From contig NZ_JAHUQD010000008.1 of NCBI RefSeq assembly GCF_023838525.1, forward strand, positions 1 to 64,000: a stretch of DNA of 64,000 nucleotides, written 5' to 3'. A model generated the notes under the pieces. It did not search any database and was not told the DNA's origin. It saw only the letters and a list, made by a program, of their open reading frames with translations. This DNA comes from Caldicoprobacter algeriensis. Lineage in GTDB: Bacteria; Bacillota; Clostridia; Caldicoprobacterales; Caldicoprobacteraceae. Positions 33,264 through 41,337 of this stretch are shown in pieces. Position numbers and translations under genes: made by a program. Position 1 is the first letter of the stretch. Each line of letters begins with the position of its first letter.

Positions 33264-35451
33264 ATTTAAGTTTCTTGGACTTCAATTTATCCGGAAAGAG
33301 CTCTCCCAGGCTAACCGATAAGCCCTCATCATTCTGATATGCCTGTTCCACCTGGCCTGCTTCTTTTTCCTCCTGCTCGCGAAGCGCTTCTCTTATGCTG
33401 AGGCTTATCCTTCGCTGTTCGGGTTTCACATCCAGTATTTTAACGTTTACCACTTGCCCTACCTGCAACACATCGGCCGCCTTGTTGATATGCCTGTCAG
33501 CCACCTCAGACACATGCACCAGCCCATCAACGCCCGGCTCAAGCTCCACAAAAGCCCCAAAATGGGTGAGCCTTACCACCTTGCCGGCCACAACATCCCC
33601 TACATGGTATTTTTCCCCTACGCTGTCCCAGGGCTGTGGAAGGATCTGCTTGTATCCAAGGGCGATCCTTCCCCTTTCTCGATCCACTGAAAGCACCTTT
33701 ACGGTTATGGTCTGGTTCTCCTGCACAACCTCCCGCGGGTGACCTATGTGCCCCCATGACAGATCAGATACGTGTACCAGCCCGTCCATCCCACCTATAT
33801 CGACAAAAGCGCCAAAATCAGTCAACTTTTTAACCGTTCCTGTAATTACCTGCCCCTCCTGTATGGAATCCCACAGCGCCCTCTTCCTGGCTTCTTCCTC
33901 CTCCTGGAGGATGACTTTCTGGGATGCCACTACCCTGTTCCTGCGCCGGTCCATTTCCAGAACCTTAAGCCGCAAGGTCGTCCCTACAAGGGAATTTAAA
34001 TCCTCTGTATACCGGGTAGATAGGTGCGAAGCAGGTACAAAGACCTGAATACCGTTCACATCGGCCAGCACTCCGCCCTTTACCACCTCGGTGCAGATAC
34101 CTTTAAACTCTCTGCCACTTTTGAAACCCTCTTCAAGCTCGTTCCATGCCAGCCTTTTTTCAAGGGGCTTACGTGCAAGGAGAACGTTACCCTCGCCATC
34201 ATCGATCTTCACGACCTGGACATCTATAGGGTCGCCTTCGTGCCATTTGACTTCCCCCGTATAGGGGTCAATCAACGTCAATTCACTGATGGGCAGCACG
34301 CCATCTGACTTGTAGCCCAGATTTACTATGACCTCTTCGGGCGTTATTTTTAGTATCGTGCCCTGAACAACCTGACCGGGCCTCAAGGATACCACCGTCT
34401 TTTCAAAATACTCCATAGCTGGCATCTCCGGCTCTGGTTGTTCCTGCTGTACCGCATTCTCCATTGCAGGCGCCGATTTATCTGCACCGCCTTTCAGGTC
34501 ATGATTTCTGCTTTCAAGGGCTTCATTTTGCATTTCCTGCTGGACAGCTTGTCCCCCCGAAACCTGGGCATTCTCCCGTTGTTCCTCGTTTAAGGTCGAA
34601 CCTGTTTTTTCCTCATTCAATTGACTCACCATATCAATTACCTCCTTGATGATCCAGTCAGGAGTAGAGGCACCAGCGGTAATGCCTACCTTATCCCCTG
34701 GATCTATTGCATTAACATCAATATCCTTCGCCGTTTCAATAGCAAAGGTTTTTTTGCAATGGGCCTTACATATGGAGTAAAGCTTTCGGGTATTGGAGCT
34801 GTTCTTACCTCCGATGACCAGCATCACATCCACCATCTTAGCGATGGCTTCAGCTTCAGCCTGTCTCACAGCGGTCGTATTGCATATGGTATTGAAAACT
34901 TTAAGCTGATCAACTTTGCTGTGAAGCCGCTCTACTATTGCATCCCATTTCTGGTATGACGTTGTGGTCTGGGCTACCACGCAAGCCTTGGCCATATGAG
35001 GCAGGAACTCCACCTGTTCAGGATCATTAATCACAAATGCAGAATTGCCGCACCAGCCGTTTATACCTATTACTTCGGGATGTTCCTTCTCCCCAACTAT
35101 GACAATCTGATAACCCTTGCTGTGATATTTGCTCACCAGATTGTGAACCCGCTTTACATAAGGGCATGTGGCATCAACCACATGCAACCCTTTCTCTTTC
35201 ATCTGCTGATAAACGTGCGGCGGCACGCCATGGGAACGAATTATAATGGTACCTTCCTCTATATGATCCAAATCCTCTACAATGACGACTCCTTTTGCCT
35301 TTAGCTCCTCCACCACCTGCGGGTTATGAATAATAGGCCCGTAAGTGTAAACCTTACCCGGCCTGTCAAGCTGTTTATAAACCGCCTCCACAGCGCGCCT
35401 GACGCCAAAACAAAAACCTGCATTTTTTGCCACTATGACGTTCAAAACCAA
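33262..35451 (-). CDS. ispH: Fusion of IspH (HMBPP reductase) and ribosomal protein S1 domains
   Basis: This 729-residue protein joins two functions. Residues 1-285 are 4-hydroxy-3-methylbut-2-enyl diphosphate reductase, the last step of the MEP isoprenoid pathway; the three cluster cysteines appear in NAGFCFGVRRAVE, VDATCPYVKRVH and NTICNTTAVRQ. After an acidic, Gln/Glu-rich linker, four S1 RNA-binding repeats follow, for example VVQGTILKITPEEVIVNLGY and GTVKKLTDFGAFVDIGGMDG. Such fusions are typical of Clostridia and related Firmicutes. Two in-frame TTG codons (35451 and 35445) lie after AGGAGGAG and either may be the start. It is the last gene of an operon with hutP-like, aroH, cmk and plsC. 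Confidence 0.96.
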   Translation of the reverse strand: MVLNVIVAKNAGFCFGVRRAVEAVYKQLDRPGKVYTYGPIIHNPQVVEELKAKGVVIVEDLDHIEEGTIIIRSHGVPPHVYQQMKEKGLHVVDATCPYVKRVHNLVSKYHSKGYQIVIVGEKEHPEVIGINGWCGNSAFVINDPEQVEFLPHMAKACVVAQTTTSYQKWDAIVERLHSKVDQLKVFNTICNTTAVRQAEAEAIAKMVDVMLVIGGKNSSNTRKLYSICKAHCKKTFAIETAKDIDVNAIDPGDKVGITAGASTPDWIIKEVIDMVSQLNEEKTGSTLNEEQRENAQVSGGQAVQQEMQNEALESRNHDLKGGADKSAPAMENAVQQEQPEPEMPAMEYFEKTVVSLRPGQVVQGTILKITPEEVIVNLGYKSDGVLPISELTLIDPYTGEVKWHEGDPIDVQVVKIDDGEGNVLLARKPLEKRLAWNELEEGFKSGREFKGICTEVVKGGVLADVNGIQVFVPASHLSTRYTEDLNSLVGTTLRLKVLEMDRRRNRVVASQKVILQEEEEARKRALWDSIQEGQVITGTVKKLTDFGAFVDIGGMDGLVHVSDLSWGHIGHPREVVQENQTITVKVLSVDRERGRIALGYKQILPQPWDSVGEKYHVGDVVAGKVVRLTHFGAFVELEPGVDGLVHVSEVADRHINKAADVLQVGQVVNVKILDVKPEQRRISLSIREALREQEEKEAGQVEQAYQNDEGLSVSLGELFPDKLKSKKLK

Positions 35452-35472
35452 AGTCTCCTCCTGATTTTAAGC

Positions 35473-36063
35473 TTAAGCGCTGAGCAAACTTTTAAGCGCC
35501 TGCTCCATTTCATCAGCCATCTTCTCGAGAAGCTCGGTATTGGATTTTTGGTCAAAGTAATCATCAAAATTCAATGGTTTGCCGATCTTGACCGTTATCG
35601 GCCTGAATAATCTATACTGCCCCACAATGGCAATGGGTAAAATCTTCGCCCTGGATTTATGAGCAATGGAAGCTATGCCATGTGAAAAGCTTTGTAGGAA
35701 CCCGGTCTTGCTTCTCGTGCCTTCAGGAAAGATACCAAACACCTTTCCTTCATTGAGCACCTGAAGGGAGTGTTTGATAGCCGACAGGTCTGCCGAACCC
35801 CGCTTTACTGGGAAAGCCCCCAAATGCCTGATTATGGTTCGAAGCAGCGGAATTTTAAACAGTTCCACTTTGGCCATGAAGAACACCTGCCTCGGCAGCA
35901 CACACCCAATCAGTATGGGGTCTAGCAGCGAGATATGGTTTGAATACACGATGGTCTTGCCTTCCATCGGAAAGTTTTCAATCCCTTCAACCCTGAGCCT
36001 GAAGAGCAAAAACATTATGGGGCGCACTATAGCCCGTGCCAATTTATAGAACAAAAGTATCAC
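35473..36063 (-). CDS. plsC: 1-acyl-sn-glycerol-3-phosphate acyltransferase
   Basis: This 196-residue membrane-associated enzyme adds the second acyl chain in phosphatidate synthesis. The catalytic motif is SNHISLLDPILI (HX4D) and the substrate motif is GIFPEGTRSKTG. VFFMAKVELFKIPLLRTII is also typical. The start is GTG at 36063. It lies 12 bases after cmk and 21 bases before ispH-rpsA. Confidence 0.95.
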   Translation of the reverse strand: MILLFYKLARAIVRPIMFLLFRLRVEGIENFPMEGKTIVYSNHISLLDPILIGCVLPRQVFFMAKVELFKIPLLRTIIRHLGAFPVKRGSADLSAIKHSLQVLNEGKVFGIFPEGTRSKTGFLQSFSHGIASIAHKSRAKILPIAIVGQYRLFRPITVKIGKPLNFDDYFDQKSNTELLEKMADEMEQALKSLLSA

Positions 36064-36075
36064 CCCGCCTTTCTT

Positions 36076-36756
36076 TTACAAGCCATCAGCAAATATATCC
36101 GTCAAATATCGGCATACCTCATTGGCCACCTGCTCAATCGATTTCCCCGTCGTATCTATGAGTATAGCATCCTCCGCTTTCCGTAAGGGCGCAAAAGTCC
36201 TGTTCATATCGTTCCTGTCACGGGCCTCAAGCTCTTTTTTAACATCCTCCAGGCTTTGGTTATAGCCCTTCTCACGCATCTCCAGCCATCGGCGCCTTGC
36301 CCTCTCTTCCAACGTAGCCGTCAAATAAAACTTTCTATCGGCATTGGGCAATACAAAGGTCCCTATATCCCTTCCGTCTACCACCACCGAATAATTCTGC
36401 GCTATGCTCCGCTGCAGCTCCACCAGCTTTATGCGCACCTCGGGAATGACCGCTACCTCTGAAGCGGCCTTAGCCACCTCCGGCTGTCTGAGCAGATGGG
36501 TGACATCTTGCCCATCCAGATATACGCGTTGAAGCCTGTGCTGGTATGTAACTCCGATGTGAGTCGATGGGAGAATTGATATGACCTGTTCATGATTTGA
36601 GGGGTCCAAACCTTCCTGCAGCACCTTTAAAGCCACCGCACGGTACATGGCTCCCGTATCCAGATAATGTATGTTCAGCTTCTGGGCAACGATCTTAGCT
36701 ATGGTGCTTTTACCCGCCCCTGCAGGGCCGTCTATAGCAATGGCAATCGTCTTCAT
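36076..36756 (-). CDS. cmk: Cytidylate kinase
   Basis: This 226-residue enzyme phosphorylates CMP and dCMP. The P-loop is GPAGAGKSTIAK, the CMP-binding insert includes HYLDTGAMYRAVALK, and VVVDGRDIGTFVLPNADRKF contains conserved substrate contacts. ATG 36756 follows GGAG. The cmk-plsC-ispH-rpsA order is conserved in Clostridia. Confidence 0.97.
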   Translation of the reverse strand: MKTIAIAIDGPAGAGKSTIAKIVAQKLNIHYLDTGAMYRAVALKVLQEGLDPSNHEQVISILPSTHIGVTYQHRLQRVYLDGQDVTHLLRQPEVAKAASEVAVIPEVRIKLVELQRSIAQNYSVVVDGRDIGTFVLPNADRKFYLTATLEERARRRWLEMREKGYNQSLEDVKKELEARDRNDMNRTFAPLRKAEDAILIDTTGKSIEQVANEVCRYLTDIFADGL

Positions 36757-36775
36757 CGAGACACTCCTCTGAAGC

Positions 36776-37138
36776 TCAAGTTTGTGTAATATCTGGCCTT
36801 AAATCCACTGCTTTTTCAAGATATACATGATGCGGAGCTCTGTCATCATCCCAATATGCGTGTATGAGCACCCTTATACACTTTTTCAGGCTACCCTCCA
36901 CATACATCTCCTGACAGCATAAAAGCGGTACCTGGGTCATGCCCATCTCCCTGGCAGCAACCGCAGGATATACCGCGTCCAGATCCCTTGTAGCCGTAAA
37001 TATAACGCTGATTATGTCTTCATATCGCAAAGCGTTTTTATCTATTATAGCACGCAACAGCCTTTTTGTCTTGTCCAGAATCTCCTGGCGCGTATTTTCT
37101 TCGACGGTTATAGCTCCCCTTATGGCTTTAATGTGCAT
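36776..37138 (-). CDS. aroH: Chorismate mutase, AroH type
   Basis: This 120-residue enzyme converts chorismate to prephenate and belongs to the trimeric AroH class. IKAIRGAITVEENTRQEIL, SVIFTATRDLDAVYPAVAAR and VPLLCCQEMYVEGSLKKCIR contain the active-site residues. The ATG at 37138 follows GAGGTG. It sits between the hutP-like gene and cmk without other aromatic-pathway genes. Confidence 0.96.
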   Translation of the reverse strand: MHIKAIRGAITVEENTRQEILDKTKRLLRAIIDKNALRYEDIISVIFTATRDLDAVYPAVAAREMGMTQVPLLCCQEMYVEGSLKKCIRVLIHAYWDDDRAPHHVYLEKAVDLRPDITQT

Positions 37139-37154
37139 ATAAAAAACACCTCAA

Positions 37155-37568
37155 CTATACCACCCTATGTCCCAGGCCAATAGCCACCTCGTTTAAATGG
37201 ATCATTCCTATGCCAAAAAACAAAGCCACGCTTATGTGGTCACCGCACCTGGCAATCCCTATCTTACCACCTACGTTAAGGCCAATGGCCTTGTTCATGA
37301 TCTGCGAAATGGCTTCCCTAGTTGCTCCCGCCACTGCCCCTTCTTCCGGATGCGTTTCGCTTATTACCCCTTCTCTTTTAGCAGCCACAACGGCCCGCTC
37401 TACAATCTTGTTAACCGAAGTTATGAATTCACCGCCATAATCAACCGCAGCAGCGCTTATACCCTCGCGATGCAGCTGTTCCTTTAACGCCTTTTCTTCT
37501 TCCCTGGTCCGGGTCAACGACATCTCTATGGCTGCCCGGGCAACCTCTTTGCTTCCCACCAAATTCAT
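37155..37568 (-). CDS. HutP-family protein
   Basis: This 137-residue protein resembles HutP, an RNA-binding antiterminator that in Bacillus responds to histidine and magnesium. Shared features are REGVISETHPEEGAVAGATR and GIGMIHLNEVAIGLGHR, with histidines where HutP binds metal. No hut (histidine utilisation) genes are present; instead it heads the aroH-cmk-plsC-ispH operon. ATG 37568 follows GGAGGG. The clostridial branch may have another RNA target, which is inference. Confidence 0.78.
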   Translation of the reverse strand: MNLVGSKEVARAAIEMSLTRTREEEKALKEQLHREGISAAAVDYGGEFITSVNKIVERAVVAAKREGVISETHPEEGAVAGATREAISQIMNKAIGLNVGGKIGIARCGDHISVALFFGIGMIHLNEVAIGLGHRVV

Positions 37569-37629
37569 CCCATGCCCTCCATCACCGGCTTTATATTTTT
37601 ATCTCGCCATCACAAACCCTTCACCTATC

Positions 37630-37658
37630 ATTATAACCTGACAAGCCATGTAGTACAA
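37630..37658 (-). promoter_or_regulatory. SigA-type promoter of the hutP-aroH-cmk-plsC-ispH operon
   Basis: On the minus strand TTGTAC (37653-37658) and TATAAT (37630-37635) are 17 bases apart, about 60 bases upstream of the hutP-like start codon. Confidence 0.65.
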
Positions 37659-37665
37659 GTGACAT

Positions 37666-38274
37666 TCAATCAGCAACATGGTGCGTTTCATTGAGCGAAA
37701 TGAGCACATTACCTTCAGGCAACACCTTTATCACAGTCAAGCCTGTATTGTCCTGTTTGATTCTCCTGATATAAGATAATGGCAGATCCATAAGCTCCAA
37801 TATAAGCACTTTGCAGGTCAAAGCGTGGGAGACCACCAGGATACCCTCATCCTGTGCTATTTCTAAAGACTTGATTTGGTCTATAAACTTGATTATCCTC
37901 TCCCTGACGCAACTTAAGCTTTCCCCGCCTGGAGCACAAAAGGTATGGTCACGATACCATCGGGATAGCTGTCCCGGGAAAATGCATTCGATCTCGCCTA
38001 TGGTGTGGCCTTCCCACTCCCCAAAACAGGCCTCCCTTAGAAGCGGAGTGGCCACCCACTGCTGACCAATCTCGTTCCCTATGATTGAAGCAGTCTCAAA
38101 AGCCCTTTTCAAGTCGCTGCAGTATATTTTCCTAATCGGCACACCTTTGAGGCGCCTGGCCAGCCGCAATGCCTGTCTGCGCCCTTCATCGGTCAGCCCT
38201 ATGTCGCAGGCCCCCTGCGTTCTGCCCTCAATGTTCCATTCGGTTTCCCCGTGCCTTACAATATAAACAAACAC
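37666..38274 (-). CDS. Histidine phosphatase superfamily protein (phosphoglycerate mutase-like)
   Basis: This 202-residue protein belongs to the RHG phosphatase family. The catalytic motif is YIVRHGETEWN at the N-terminus, the second part is SDLKRAFETASIIG, and the second histidine is in ILVVSHALTCK. It may be a cofactor-dependent phosphatase such as a CobC- or GpmB-like enzyme; the substrate is not clear. GTG 38274, 9 bases after AAGGGG, is chosen because it places the RHG motif at the usual position. It lies 13 bases after the RpiR regulator. Confidence 0.88.
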   Translation of the reverse strand: MFVYIVRHGETEWNIEGRTQGACDIGLTDEGRRQALRLARRLKGVPIRKIYCSDLKRAFETASIIGNEIGQQWVATPLLREACFGEWEGHTIGEIECIFPGQLSRWYRDHTFCAPGGESLSCVRERIIKFIDQIKSLEIAQDEGILVVSHALTCKVLILELMDLPLSYIRRIKQDNTGLTVIKVLPEGNVLISLNETHHVAD

Positions 38275-38287
38275 GCCATATTTCCCC

Positions 38288-39154
38288 TTAAGAACGATCC
38301 TTACCAATATACACCTGGTATTCGTCCCATATCCTCTCAAGTTCTTGAAAATCGGATGAGATATCGGCCTTCTTGCGAATGCCCACAGCCACAATCAGGG
38401 CATTGATAAGGCTCAAGGGCGCCACCAACGAATCGACAAAGGAGGCCATATCGCTTCTTGCCAACAATATGTGGTCTGCATAAGACGTAAGAGGCGACAG
38501 CAGCGAATCGGTTATGGCTACCGTCTCGGCCCCTTTGTTTTTAGCAAATGCCATGGCCTCTACCGTCCGCCTTGCATACCTGGGAAAGCTTATGCCAATT
38601 AGCAGGTCCTGCGGCTGAATGTGAATGAGCTGCTCCAATATATCGTTAACCCCGGAGGTCACCACTCTTACTTTTTCAAATATGAAGCTCAGATAATATC
38701 CCATAAATTGAGCCAGAGGCGCAGCGCTTCTTAAACCCAACACATATATACTTCTCGCTGAAAATATCTTATCCACCACCCTGTTGAAAACCTCTTTATC
38801 TATCTCCTCAACGGTGAGGCGTATATTATTTATGTCCATCTTTGACACCGTCTTTAAGAGGGTGGATTCATCAAGCTCGGAGGTCATCTCTATTCGCTGC
38901 ACCGTTGTCAGCTTATTGCGAATTACTTCCTGCAGCGCCTTTTGAAGCTGCGGATACCCCTCATAGCCTAGCATATTAGCAAACCTTACCACAGTGGACT
39001 CGCTTACCCCCACCTTCTGGCCTATCTTGGACGCCGTCATGAAAGCGGCTTTGTCGTAATTGTTCAGGATGTAATCCGCAATAAGCTTTTGGCCCTTGCT
39101 CATCTTTTTGTACCGCTCGCTAATCCTCTGGAGCAAATCTTCATTATCTACCAT
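38288..39154 (-). CDS. MurR/RpiR-family transcriptional regulator
   Basis: This 288-residue regulator has an N-terminal helix-turn-helix (MTASKIGQKVGVSESTVVRF) and a C-terminal SIS domain that senses a phosphosugar (VLGLRSAAPLAQFMGYYLSF, LLIGISFPRYARRTVEAMAF). The ATG at 39154 follows GAGGAGG. It precedes the phosphatase gene by 13 bases; both may be co-expressed. The sensed sugar is unknown. Confidence 0.93.
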   Translation of the reverse strand: MVDNEDLLQRISERYKKMSKGQKLIADYILNNYDKAAFMTASKIGQKVGVSESTVVRFANMLGYEGYPQLQKALQEVIRNKLTTVQRIEMTSELDESTLLKTVSKMDINNIRLTVEEIDKEVFNRVVDKIFSARSIYVLGLRSAAPLAQFMGYYLSFIFEKVRVVTSGVNDILEQLIHIQPQDLLIGISFPRYARRTVEAMAFAKNKGAETVAITDSLLSPLTSYADHILLARSDMASFVDSLVAPLSLINALIVAVGIRKKADISSDFQELERIWDEYQVYIGKDRS

Positions 39155-39235
39155 TAATATCCTCCTCAAACAAGGTTCCTTGGATGCCTATAAAGATATT
39201 TTAACACATTATCTTCAATTTGCAAGTTTAAGACT

Positions 39236-39427
39236 TTATTTATTCATATTGCCAATTTCATATATAGATATGCGCATGGTTTCCTCATCCTTTTTGCTGA
39301 GCCCGAAAATAAGGCCCCTGTCCTTTAGATTTTTGTTCAAAAAGTCCACTATCTTATAGAGGTCAGGGAAATTCTTTATGTCCAAAACCGCCCTTACGGC
39401 ATGGGATGGCATGCTCTCATTTTCCAT
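39236..39427 (-). CDS. DUF4264 (YpmA-like) small protein
   Basis: This 63-residue protein resembles Bacillus YpmA, with FPDLYKIVDFLNKNLKDRGL followed by IFGLSKKDEE and MRISIYE. The ATG at 39427 is 7 bases after AGGTGGG; an upstream ATG at 39463 overlaps the surE stop codon and is less likely. Function is unknown. It follows surE closely. Confidence 0.7.
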   Translation of the reverse strand: MENESMPSHAVRAVLDIKNFPDLYKIVDFLNKNLKDRGLIFGLSKKDEETMRISIYEIGNMNK

Positions 39428-39459
39428 CAAACATCCCACCTTCCTTTTAAACTCCTCAA

Positions 39460-40230
39460 TCATTGCCCTTTAAACCAGCTTGCCACTGTGTCCATAAAAG
39501 GATACAGCGTCAAATCCAGGTGAATTGGCGTAATCGCAATATAATTTTGACTTACAGCAGCTATATCGGTATCCAGCTGCATATCTTCTTGAGAAGTTTC
39601 CATAGCCTCGCCCGTAAGCCAGTAATACGGCTTGCCTCGCGGATCCAGTCGCTTGATATATGTCTCGGCATATCGCCGTATGCCCAGCCGCACAACCTTT
39701 ATCCCTTTTATCTCCTCTTTTGGCAACGCCGGCACGTTTACGTTGAGCAAAGCCCCTCTGGGCAATCCGTGTTGAAGCAGCTTTTGGGTTACCTCAACCG
39801 CTACCTCACCGGCATACGAAAAGTCATTGGATTCGTACGATACCAGCGATATGGCAACCGACGGGATGCCAAGGATACATCCTTCAATGGCTGCCGACAC
39901 AGTACCTGAATATATGACATCAGTGCCCAGGTTGGGTCCTCTGTTGATGCCAGATATGACCAAGTCTACTTTTCGCTTCATAATGACATCCACCCCGATT
40001 TTTACGCAGTCAGCCGGGGTACCGTTGATAGAATAGGCCTCAACATCCACATCAGGAAGCTTTACCGGCTCTATCCTGAGGGGCTTATGTAGCGTTATAG
40101 CATGGCCTGTCGCACTCCTCTCTTCATCGGGAGCGGCTACCACCACTTCCCCAATCCTGCTCATGCTTTGTGCCAGCTGAATAATTCCTTTCGAAGAAAT
40201 ACCGTCATCGTTGCACACCAAAATCCTCAT
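39460..40230 (-). CDS. surE: 5'/3'-nucleotidase SurE
   Basis: This 256-residue metal-dependent phosphatase dephosphorylates nucleoside monophosphates and polyphosphate. The N-terminal metal motif VCNDDGISSKGI holds Asp8 and Asp9; GTPADCVKIGVDVI and VISGINRGPNLGTDVIYSGT complete the active site. The last gene base lies close to the small YpmA-like gene. Confidence 0.97.
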   Translation of the reverse strand: MRILVCNDDGISSKGIIQLAQSMSRIGEVVVAAPDEERSATGHAITLHKPLRIEPVKLPDVDVEAYSINGTPADCVKIGVDVIMKRKVDLVISGINRGPNLGTDVIYSGTVSAAIEGCILGIPSVAISLVSYESNDFSYAGEVAVEVTQKLLQHGLPRGALLNVNVPALPKEEIKGIKVVRLGIRRYAETYIKRLDPRGKPYYWLTGEAMETSQEDMQLDTDIAAVSQNYIAITPIHLDLTLYPFMDTVASWFKGQ

Positions 40231-40266
40231 ACTTCATCTCCTTCTACATCCTCTTTTGTCTACACT

Positions 40267-40296
40267 ATTATACCACCAAATGCAGGCACCGCTCAA
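40267..40296 (-). promoter_or_regulatory. SigA-type promoter of surE
   Basis: On the minus strand TTGAGC (40291-40296) and TATAAT (40267-40272) are 18 bases apart, just upstream of the surE start codon. The rest of the gap (40297-40540) holds no recognised gene or structure. Confidence 0.6.
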
Positions 40297-40540
40297 CACG
40301 CTTTGTTTCTGAGCTTCCTCTTAGTATTTTACTACCATCTCCGAGCATTTACACGATTTTATCGGAGCATGCGCAAAAAAACTCCATATTTCTACTATAA
40401 AATGAAGATGAGTTGCTAAAAATATGGTAAAATATCTTCGGGTGATGACCAACGTACAAAACTCAGAACAATTTTAAGGAAAGTAAGCAGAGGGAAAATT
40501 TTAATATTGTTAAATATAAAACGCCAAGGAGTGAATGTGT

Positions 40541-41179
40541 TTGGTACAAATCGACGACGCCGGGAGTGGAAGCCTGATAGGGGGTACCTGCATTGGCGCC
40601 ATGCGCGTGGAGACCAACGAACTCGTCTTTGACTTCATTCCCGTTGAATTTTATTATGAAGGCGCCTTTGAAAAAAAGGCATACATAGACAAATGCGAGG
40701 AGATAGTATATTCGCTCATATCAAAGCTAAACGTGAGCAAGCGCGAGGAGATACAGATCTGCCAGGGATACATGTTTGAAACGGTAAGGCATAAGCTGAA
40801 GCAGGAGGGATTTAACATAAACAGCACAAAGATCAAGGACCCCCTGCAGGGGGCAATAGAAAACACCTTCCAGAAATATGCCTTAAGCCTTGGCCTGCCC
40901 ATCCAGTACGTAAAGTACACCCGGTATCCCCTGCACTTTCACAGGATACTGCGCTGGGTGTACGCCGATTACGACAGACGCCACCTGCTGTGTAAGACCG
41001 GCTGGAAAAGCTGGAAAAAATATGGCCACCTCAATGTGGAGATAAGCGAAGACATCCTTTATAAACGAAATTACACATGCCTCAAATGCGGAAAAAGGAT
41101 AAAACCCGGCAGCCGTGTGAGAGTATTAAGGTATACCAGCAACTGCCCTAACGTCATATATCTCCATCACAAATGCTAA
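40541..41179 (+). CDS. Unknown protein with acidic N-terminal motif and C-terminal zinc-finger-like motif
   Basis: This 212-residue protein begins MVQIDDAGSGSLIGGTCIGA, in which a paired Asp and a Gly/Ser turn recall the first strand of RNase H-fold nucleases. The C-terminus has CLKCGKR and later CPNVIYLHHKC, a likely four-cysteine/histidine zinc site resembling HNH or zinc-ribbon proteins. The middle holds helices with TYxLHF-like aromatic residues. The TTG at 40541 is 9 bases after AAGGAG; the ATG at 40535 is too close to it. It is a single plus-strand gene between two minus-strand units. A nucleic-acid-binding or nuclease role is inference from motifs only. Confidence 0.6.
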   Translation: MVQIDDAGSGSLIGGTCIGAMRVETNELVFDFIPVEFYYEGAFEKKAYIDKCEEIVYSLISKLNVSKREEIQICQGYMFETVRHKLKQEGFNINSTKIKDPLQGAIENTFQKYALSLGLPIQYVKYTRYPLHFHRILRWVYADYDRRHLLCKTGWKSWKKYGHLNVEISEDILYKRNYTCLKCGKRIKPGSRVRVLRYTSNCPNVIYLHHKC

Positions 41180-41337
41180 ATACAAACCACACATGGAATA
41201 CATAAACAAAACTGGTTTTACAAATTTAAGAAGCAAAGCACGGGAAGTAAAACGAAAAGGTGATAAGCAAGCCACAGGCCTTTGCCTCGCCTGCTCACCA
41301 CCCTCTCCAACCCACCTTCGTTCTAGGTTCACTTCAA

